The notes beneath the pieces are model-generated. The model did not search any database, was not told where the DNA came from, and saw nothing but the letters and a program-made list of their open reading frames with translations. A stretch of 64,000 nt of DNA from positions 4,465,001-4,529,000 of the forward strand of contig CAMRHE010000156.1 in assembly GCA_947044405.1 (NCBI GenBank), given 5' to 3'. The translations under genes were made by a program, and so were the position numbers. Source of the DNA: Leptodactylus fallax (lineage: Eukaryota > Chordata > Amphibia > Anura > Leptodactylidae). Positions within the stretch are counted from its first letter, which is position 1. Each line of letters starts with the position of its first letter. Positions 57,399 through 64,000 of the stretch are shown here, piece after piece.

Positions 57399-58020
57399 AG
57401 GCAATGAGTGGCTCAGGGAAGGGAATCTTTCTCCTTGAGGAGAGCACCAGTGAATGTATGTAGAGTTTTGAATTGCCTTTTAGCCCTCTACTAAGCATCT
57501 GCATAGCACAAGGCATTATGGGAAAAGGAGCTGGGAAGCTCGAGCACCCTCTGTTGGATGTAACAAATCCTCAATTTGCTTTTGACCCACTGAGTCTTGA
57601 GAAAGTCTTGAGAAGCCTTGTGATATGCAGATACTTAGTAGAGGGCAAAAAGGCAATTCAAAACTCTACACACCTTCACTGGTGCTCTCCTCAAGGAAAG
57701 AGATTCCCTTCCCTGAGCCACTCATTGCCTCCCAGCCAGCCAGTTCATTCTGCTCTGCATTGATGAAGGACAAAATCCTGAAACAGCGCTGTATGCAGAT
57801 GAGTGATATTGGCTTGGCTAATATCCCTTTTGCTTTCTCAAGACTCAGTGGGTCAAACGCAAATTGAGAATTTCTTACATCCAACAGAGGGTGCTTGAAC
57901 TTCCTAGCTCCTTTTCCCATGCCTTGAGATATGCAGATGCTTAGTAGAGGGCAAAAAGCCAATTCAAAACTCTACACACCTTCGCTGGTGCTCTTCACAA
58001 GGAGAGAGATTCCCTTCCCT
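57399..58020. mobile_element. Foldback element with three related arms
   Basis: The arm 57399-57505 is the inverted copy of 57624-57730, and a third copy, same direction as the second, lies at 57930-58020. The inner blocks GACCCACTGAGTCTTGAGAA (near 57586) and its complement (near 57836) extend the outer palindrome. Between the second and third arms is a hammerhead-like core. Short frames here are by-products. Confidence 0.75.
57760..57784 (+). ncRNA. Hammerhead-ribozyme-like core
   Basis: TTGATGA (family CUGANGA with the first base changed) at 57760-57766, then a perfect 4-bp stem II AGGA/TCCT around CAAAA, then GAAAC at 57780-57784 followed by AGCGCTG. The stem and second strand are better preserved than in the other cores; the changed first C would be expected to abolish cleavage. 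Confidence 0.5.
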
Positions 58021-58025
58021 AAGGT

Positions 58026-58170
58026 AAACATAATCAGTTATGTCAAAGTGAAAGTGACATGTATGTCTATGGAAAAACAAATAATAAGCAGTGGATACAA
58101 ATTCCGACTTAGTCATATACTGCACTGACACTCGTTTTTAGGCATTTTAACATTCAATGCGCTCCAAAAA
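58026..58170. repeat. Inverted copy of 39180-39345
   Basis: Shared blocks, read on opposite strands: GTTATGTCAAAGTGAAAGTG, TATGGAAAAACAAAT and CACTGCACTGACACT-like sequence. It is probably a fragment of the hAT-like element at 38.6-39.5 kb. Confidence 0.65.
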
Positions 58171-58199
58171 TGACCCTTTCTTGGGGGGAAATATACTTG

Positions 58200-58572
58200 C
58201 CCGTGGTTTTTTAGACACACTTGACAGTTATAATGTAAAAATACTGGCCACTGCCAGTCTGTCTGTAGCCTGAGAGACAGTTTTTTTTATTTTCTCTCTG
58301 GATGTTTTGAGTAGGAAAAAGGGGGGGAATATATCTATTTGACTTTTTTCCACTACTGTGGTAAGGTCTTCTAACTGACCCATCACTGTGGGCTGTTTGT
58401 GATGACTTATTTGTATTAGCCATAGTGAGATCCCCTGATGAATGGTGTAGCCCCACCAAGAAATGCGTAGGGTGTTAGGGTGTGCTATATAAGGGTATTG
58501 TTTGGCACTGCCCTTGTAAGGGCGGGAGTCACTTGGGGTGATAGGGATAATCTGTTGAGGGCCAGAACAGGG
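58200..58572 (+). mobile_element. Penelope-type 3' region, left of hAT insertion
   Basis: Ends in the hammerhead-like core at 58435-58463 and TGCGTAGGGTG. The same sequence resumes after the hAT element at 61464 with an identical 8-mer. Coding frames are not readable. Confidence 0.45.
58435..58463 (+). ncRNA. Hammerhead-ribozyme-like core
   Basis: CTGATGA (58435-58441), stem II TGGTG/CACCA (58443-58447 and 58454-58458) with an A-A mismatch at its base, then GAAA (58460-58463) and TGCGTAGGG. All invariant core bases are present. Confidence 0.55.
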
Positions 58573-58945
58573 ATTGTGTGCAGGGTCGGACTGGCCCACT
58601 GGGGAACCGGTGAATCCACCGGTGGATCCCGAGCCCCGACTATTAGTCCTCATGTCATGGGGGACCGATCAGGATCCTGACCATCTCGATCGGGCCCCTG
58701 ACCAGTGGCGTAATGATCACGGTAGCAGGGGGTGCGACCGCGACCGGGCTCGGCGGGGTATGGTGCCGTGGCCAGCTGAAGATGGCCAGGGCCCAGGACC
58801 ACTATGATAACGGTCGGGGAAAGCCTGTTTCCCTGACCGCTATACATACTGTTATTGGAAAGGGGCCCTGGCATATTGCAGGCCCCTTTCCAATAGATTG
58901 CAGGGCACCCAGGAGAGGTGACTGAAAATAATAAATACATATTCT

Positions 58946-59180
58946 CACCTCTCCTGGGCACAGCGTCTTTTCCAGCGTTCCTCCGTCATGTGACTGAGGC
59001 CTGTGATTAGGCCCCAGCGGTCACATGGGGCGCGGTCGCGTAATGACGTCAGTGCGCCCCCACGTGACCGCTGAGGCCCAATCACAGGCCTCAGCAGCAA
59101 CGTCGGAAAAGGTCCTGAAGACGCTGAAGACGACAGAATGGAGCAAGGATGCCAAGGAAAGGTAAGGCAAGGTGAGTATG
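58946..59180. promoter_or_regulatory. CRE/CCAAT palindrome with outward splice-donor-like motifs
   Basis: Arms 58996-59033 and 59054-59092 are inverted copies (GAGGCCTGTGATT and related) around a central TGACGTCA at 59044-59051. The right arm has AGGCCCAATCACAG. Donor-like motifs point outward: GAGGTGAGAATATG on minus near 58950 and AAGGTGAGTATG on plus at 59169-59180. The layout is that of a small bidirectional promoter with first exons; activity is inferred only. Confidence 0.4.
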
Positions 59181-59280
59181 AATGTTTATTATTTTTAATC
59201 ACTTCCCGGGGCCTCCAGTTATTATACTCTGGGGTCTGAGGAGACCCCAAAGTACAATAATAGCACTGAAGCGGAGGGGG

Positions 59281-59690
59281 GCTGTTGGGAGCATATACTA
59301 CTGTGTGGGGGCCATTGTGGGGAGTATATAATACTTTGTGGGGGCCACTGTAGAGCTTATAATACTGTGTGGGGGCCACTGTGGGGAGTATATAATACTG
59401 TGTGGAGGCCACTGTAGAGCTTATAATACTGTGTGGGGGCCACTGTGGGGAGTATATAATATTGTATGGGGGCCACTGTGAGGAGTATATAATACTGTGT
59501 GGGGGCCACTGTGAGGAGCATATAATACTGTGTGGGGGCCACTGTGAGGAGCATATAATACTGTGTGGGGGCCACTGTGAGGAGCATATAATACTGTGTG
59601 GGGGCCACTGTGAGGAGTATATAATACTGTGTGGGGGCCACTGTGGAGCTTATAATACTGGGTAGGGGCCACTGTGGAGCTCATACTCCA
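59281..59690. repeat. 33-bp minisatellite
   Basis: About twelve units with consensus ACTGTGTGGGGGCCACTGTG then AGGAGTATATAAT. The period is a multiple of three, so frames on both strands show an 11-residue repeat; they are not genes. Some units are shortened (GGAGCTTATAAT). Confidence 0.92.
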
Positions 59691-60152
59691 TACAGTGGCT
59701 CCTTCATATTTTTTTTTTTTTTTTAATTACGTCGGGGCAGGTGGAAAAAAAAAAAAACAAAAAAAACTTTCTCTCCTGTCCCCAGTGTCTCCCAGCGCGG
59801 TTCGGTCCTGCAGTTCTGTTGTTTTCTTCCAGCTGAAGTTCCCCCTGCACGTGACTACCTGTGACGTCACGTGACTCCTGAGGCCAATCGGCAGCCTAAG
59901 GGAAGGGACCTGGGACGTCACAGCCAGTGAGGACTTCCGGCAAAAGAAGACAGCGGAGCTGCGGGACCGGACCACCATGCTGGGAGGACATCGGAGCACC
60001 GGAGACAGGTGATATGTTTAGTATGTTTTTTTTGGGGGGGGGGGGGTAGGGGGGAGTCACCTCTCCCGTACTAATTATAAAAAAGAAAAAAATTATACTG
60101 GACAACCTCTTTAAAGTGTGGCGCATTAGGGGGACCCTAGGGGGTATATTAA

Positions 60153-60563
60153 AGGGGTTGTCCAGGCATAATTTGTTATGGTTTATCCTCAGGATAGGCC
60201 ATAGATACCTGATCTGTATGGGGCTGACCCCGGACCAATCAGCTGTACGGAGCCACTTCTGATGCCCGTACTGTACACAATACAGGGCCGGAAGCAGAAA
60301 GCTCTGTCCACTGTGTATTAGCTGGGCACCTTCACTGTATGTCAGCACTTATTGAAGTCAGTAGGAGCTGAGCTGCAGTGAAGGCGCCGGGCTGCTGTAC
60401 AGTGGATGGAGCTTTCTGCTTCCGGCCCTGTGTTGTGTACAGAACAGGCGCTGGAAGTGGCACTGAACAGCTGATGGGGCCGTGTGTCAGCCCCCTACCG
60501 ATCAGGTATTTATAGCCTATCCTGAGTATAGGCCATAAAAAAGATTAACCCTGGACAACCCCT
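60153..60563. mobile_element. T2/Kolobok-type MITE
   Basis: TTAA at 60149-60152 and 60564-60567, tips AAGGGGTTGTCCAGG and its inverted form CCTGGACAACCCCTT. The interior is itself largely palindromic (GGATAGGCCATA and TATAGGCCATA; CCGGCCCTGTGTTG and its partner). Confidence 0.9.
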
Positions 60564-60745
60564 TTAATATGCATCACAGTTTAATGTCCCTCCACCCACA
60601 GGATGTTAGCCCCCATCACTGCTCCCACACAATATAATGGCCCCCTCACTGTTCCCTATACAGTATAGGGGACCAGTGAAGAGGCCACTATGTGGGGGGA
60701 CCAGTGAAGTGACCATAGAAAAATTTGGCCCAGTCAACCCCTTAA

Positions 60746-61099
60746 AAGAGGTTGTCCATAAACTGGAGCGACCACTGTGTCGGCCGCCAGGGAGGTGTAA
60801 AAATAAGAAAATTTAAAAAAAAAGCATACTCACCGGTCCCCAGCACCCCGTTGTCCCCTGCCTGTGCCTGTTCGGTCTCATGGCAGCGCCTCATTTCTGA
60901 AAATCCTGTACCTAATTGGTCTTAGCGATCACATGAAGTGCAGGACTCCCAGCAAGGAGTCGCTGGCACAAGATTGAATGGACCCTGGCAGTGGACAATG
61001 GAGCGTCGGGGACAAAGTAGTATGCTTTTTAATTTACTTATTTTTTACTTTACACCTCCCGCCAGCTACATGGGTTGCTCCAATTCCTGGACAACCTCT
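60746..61099. mobile_element. T2/Kolobok-type MITE
   Basis: TTAA at 60742-60745 and 61100-61103, tips AAGAGGTTGTCC and (inverted) GGACAACCTCT. A donor-like GTGAGTATGC on the minus strand lies near 60823-60832. The TTAA at 61100 is also followed by AAGGATTTATCC, another T2-like tip. Confidence 0.8.
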
Positions 61100-61463
61100 T
61101 TAAAGGATTTATCCATCTTTCTAATATTGATGGCCTGTCCTTAGGATAGGCCATCAATATTACATCTGCGATGATACAACAGCCAGGACCTCTGCAGATC
61201 AGCTTTTCCAGGACAGTGTGGCTACAGGTAAAGGTAGAAATTCTAGGAGCCATGCTGTTCACTTGCCATACAAGGTGTAGCAGTAGGTTTAGGTAGTGCA
61301 GTGGTGCACATGGTATAATGGGTGAGCAGCATGCCTCCCGGCATGTTATTACCTTTAGCCGCCCTGTCTCGGTACCGCTGATCTGCAGGGGTCCTGATGG
61401 TAGGCCCCTAGAAACAATTCCACTGGTGGGCCCTAGACATCCCAGTCCGACACTGATTGTGTG

Positions 61464-61800
61464 CTATATCTGACAAGGTGGTTGGTACCTTTCCCCCTCA
61501 TCTGCTACAGTAAGATCTAACCATTTTTTCAATTTAATATCATGAAGTGACTCTGACCAATTTGTGTTTACATGAAAAATCTATTCCGGTTGATTGATAA
61601 CTGGCATTGGTGTGTATTGCTTTGTCTCAAATTTTTTAATAATTTCATCTGAGGTATTTTTAAATGTTAAGTTTTAATATTTACATCAGTGTTTTGTATG
61701 AATTTGCTCATTCTGGGGATTAAGTGTCTCTCCCTTTGTAGAGGTGGTAGGGTCGCTATTTGTGGCTCTTTCTGTTGCTTTTTTTTTATAATGCAAAAAG
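61464..61800 (+). mobile_element. Penelope-type region, right of hAT insertion
   Basis: Continuation of 58200-58572. AT-rich sequence with no readable frame. Its far edge is not clear. Confidence 0.35.
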
Positions 61801-61809
61801 CTATGATTT

Positions 61810-63330
61810 TATAGAAAAATTTGGCCTGGGACTTCCAGTGGGCAAAGTTTCACAATGGCTGCTTCGTGGTAAAGCGACGGGTGATAGTGCAACTTGCAAC
61901 TGAGGACCCCCGAGCAAAGATAGTAATACTGCAGTAGTGAAGAGGACGTGGTGAGACCTGGAGGGGAGCAGGGAGTGGAGAAGGCCAGAGTCCATAAGGT
62001 AACAGTGGAGAACCTCCGGGGAATGGTAGCACAAACCCAAGCACCAAGGAGGAGACATACTATTAGGCAGCAGCTGCCCTGGGGCTGACAAATGTCCAGA
62101 AGAGGTGCAACTAAAGTAACAGCTAGCCTACTATACCCCTCTTTAGGGTAATATATCCTTTGGGGGTCCAACACTCCAGGCACATTTTATTCTGAGCATG
62201 TTTGCTGCATATCTCAAGCCCTCTAGCGACAAGAAGGGAAAGGAGAAAAAAAAAAGAAAAGAAGCAGGCATCCAGTGTTTTACAGTTAAGAAATCCCCTG
62301 CTATAACTCTGCTTGATTCAATTTGTTTGAAGTTACTTGGATTCTACTTGCTGCTCAACTGTGAGATATATGTTTTTCTGCATGCTGTATTGAACACTCT
62401 GTTCTTAAACTTTGCCTGCCAGGATGAAACTGAGTAGTGGCAGAGCTGAGATGATCTAAATTGCAACATTCTGTCTGTACACACTCCTCCACTTGAATTC
62501 TCCATTATGGGTAATGGAAAAATATTTCAACAAGGTGGATACTCTTCTAGGCACAATCTGTGCCTGACCATAACAGCAATGCCGAATGCAATGTCAGGAG
62601 AAAAATCCAATTAAAGCACACATACAAGTCTATTAATCCAAGATATTACAGGCACCATTGGCCCTCTGCTTGATAGTAAACTGGTGGGTATTAAACACTC
62701 AGTGGATACCATCTTGTAGTCTAGGGCAACCCATACCGCTCAACTCCAACAGCAGAATTCCGAATCTGGAAGATGAGTTACAGGAGGCACAGACCAAGAT
62801 TGCACTAGAAGAAACCAGCATCCAAAACCTCCTTTTAAAAGTAGATGACTTGGAGAACGGGTCGAGGCACAGTAATTTGCATATCAATGGGGTGCCAGAA
62901 TCTGTAAAAAGAGCTGCGTCTCACAGTGGTTGCCCAGAGTACTTGAAGTGGTGCTACTCAATGCCATAGTCATCAAACGTGTCCACATGATTGGCCCTGA
63001 ATGCCCGGATGTATCCTGACCACGTCCGATCATTTTTAAAGTGCTCAACTATAAGGATAAAGTGAAGCTGCTACCGAAATTGGCAGGAGCTCATCTATGA
63101 CAATAATAAGTTGCTGATATTTTGAAGACTTTTTGGCTACGGTGGTGTAAAAAAGGATGGATTTCACACCATTGCAAAGTGCTAGCAGGCCGGGAAATCC
63201 ATTTCTCTCTACTGCTCCCAGCCCAATTTAGTTTTCACAGGCCACCGCCCTAAATTCTGCAACACACCAGAGGAAGCGAAAACCCTTATGGAATCTGCTA
63301 ATTGAAGGACAGCTACTTTGAATATGACCC
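61810..63330 (+). pseudogene. L1-clade 5' region and ORF1 relic
   Basis: A GC-richer leader (61810-62200) is followed by a Lys-rich start and then, at 62740-62900, a coiled-coil 'NLEDELQEAQTKIALEETSIQNLLLKVDDLENGSRHSNLHINGVPES', seen here in pieces: 'LEDELQEAQTKIALEE', 'VDDLENGSRHSNLHI'. The last is the ORF1p junction of coiled coil and RRM (family ENRSRRNNLRI). Broken frames continue with 'VIKRVHMIGPE' and 'IIFKVLNYKDKVKLL' to about 63330. ORF1p is the RNA-binding chaperone of L1. Stops and frameshifts make it inactive. Confidence 0.75.
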
Positions 63331-63720
63331 TCAGCTATCGGGTGGTCTCTATCCTTTTTATCATTTGCTACCACTCATAATGGCTCTTGTTTTGTTGTTG
63401 GGGCACTGTGACAATATGTGACACAACATTATGTGTTTATATGGATTCTTGATTGTTACATATAATCTTATACTACTATTTATATGTTTAGAATTGAATA
63501 TTATACCAATTGATCTTTTTAATTTTTGTATATTTCTACAGCCTGACTAAGGGTGTCTAACCCTGAACATTGTAATCATAACACTATTAAACTAACTAGA
63601 AGCATAACCTTTTTGAAGGGAGTGCGGTTCAACTTTCTTTGTTTGCTGAATCAAGTAGCGGAGGTGGTCAGCCTCCATTAGAACGTGCACCCGTCTATGA
63701 TTCACTACCCGAGTGGTGCC
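63331..63720. other. Unassigned AT-rich gap in the L1 relic
   Basis: Between ORF1 and ORF2 remnants, where most of ORF2 should lie. About 3 kb of endonuclease and RT is missing. The sequence is AT-rich with no recognisable frame. Confidence 0.4.
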
Positions 63721-63729
63721 TGACCTACA

Positions 63730-64000
63730 CGTCTGGATTAATACTCCCTAGAGACCTGAATAGACTATACAGCCTGAATTTCACTTCTTTGCTGCAGGTT
63801 ATTGCAGTGGAACTAGATTCATGGAACTCCCTACCCATTTCTTATTAAGGTTGGATCCATTTAATTAATATGACGATTTTTCCTAAACTATTGTACTACT
63901 TGTCCATGCTTACCATTACTATTGAACAGAAGGATCTCCATTTGCTTAACAAAGGTTTCACTAAATGTATTTGGCAGGGTAAAAAACCTAGAATACCACT
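63730..64000 (+). pseudogene. L1 ORF2 fragment, continuing off the window
   Basis: Reads 'RLYSLNFTSLLQVIAVELDSW' in one frame and, after a stop, 'LGWIHLINMTIFPKLLYYL' and 'NKGFTKCIWQGKKPRIPL'. These match the thumb region after the L1 RT (compare 'WMGRTNLLKMTILPKILYLF' in L1 copy 1). It has the same direction as ORF1, so it probably belongs to the same deleted copy. Confidence 0.8.

Larger units (their letters stand above)
58581..61455. mobile_element. Composite hAT-type element with 8-bp target duplication
   Basis: ATTGTGTG flanks it at 58573-58580 and 61456-61463. Tips are CAGGGTCGGACTGG and (inverted) CAGTGTCGGACTGG. It is 2875 bases long and lacks transposase. Inside are a CAGTGGCGTAA-type fragment (58703), the CRE/CCAAT palindrome (58946-59180), a 33-bp minisatellite, a second CRE-bearing block (59830-59930) and at least two T2 MITEs. 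Confidence 0.88.

Noticed and set aside
59357..59684. Open frames on both strands with an 11-residue repeat
   Set aside because: By-product of a 33-bp minisatellite.

Overview
The window looks like repeat-dominated intergenic or intronic DNA from a vertebrate, most likely an anuran amphibian. The argument for an anuran is the combination of elements. There are TTAA-flanked MITEs with AAAGG-type termini (the T2/Kolobok family known from Xenopus), L1-clade and L2-like LINEs, Penelope-like elements, DIRS and Ngaro tyrosine-recombinase retroelements, a copia relic, a gypsy element, and many Tc1 and hAT transposons. I found no convincing host gene, tRNA or rRNA. Almost every long reading frame belongs to a mobile element or is a by-product of a tandem repeat.

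Layout. 0-4.2 kb: a Penelope reverse-transcriptase relic, MITEs, a Tc1 element and a copia 3' end. 4.2-7.2 kb: mostly diverged, unassigned repeats. 7.2-10.5 kb: two oppositely oriented Penelope 3' ends around a Tc1 relic, one of them carrying a solo LTR. 11.4-14 kb: a hAT MITE with its target duplication, then LTR-like pieces. 15-17.7 kb: a Ngaro-type relic on the minus strand (tyrosine recombinase, SGNH hydrolase, paired direct repeats) broken by a piggyBac fragment. 17.7-22.6 kb: related MITE units split by a 5'-truncated L1, which itself holds a nested L2-like tail. 22.6-24.2 kb: a Tc1 element. 25.0-32.4 kb: a complete gypsy element with near-identical LTRs and one uninterrupted 1722-codon gag-pol frame, the only intact-looking gene here. 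32.7-39.5 kb: Tc1 elements, T2 and hAT MITEs, an L1 relic, foldbacks and minisatellites. 39.9-42.2 kb: a DIRS relic. 42.8-44.6 kb: the 5' half of an L2-like LINE. 44.9-45.4 kb: a Penelope 3' end with a hammerhead-like core. 45.6-55.5 kb: a hAT transposase relic followed by a 35-bp satellite of about 2.1 kb, split by a second truncated L1 that contains a 1.7-kb hAT element. 56-64 kb: T2 MITEs, foldbacks, hammerhead-like cores, a 2.9-kb composite hAT element and a plus-strand L1 relic.

The insertions can be ordered because many keep their target duplications. The gypsy element is probably the youngest event: its 1.0-kb LTRs differ at about two positions. The strongest unexplained pattern is a GC-rich palindromic module with a CRE (TGACGTCA) and CCAAT boxes, flanked by outward-facing splice-donor-like motifs. 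It recurs inside MITEs with different termini. The second is a set of hammerhead-ribozyme-like cores. Family names rest on recognising motifs by eye; no database search was run, and boundaries without target duplications are approximate.
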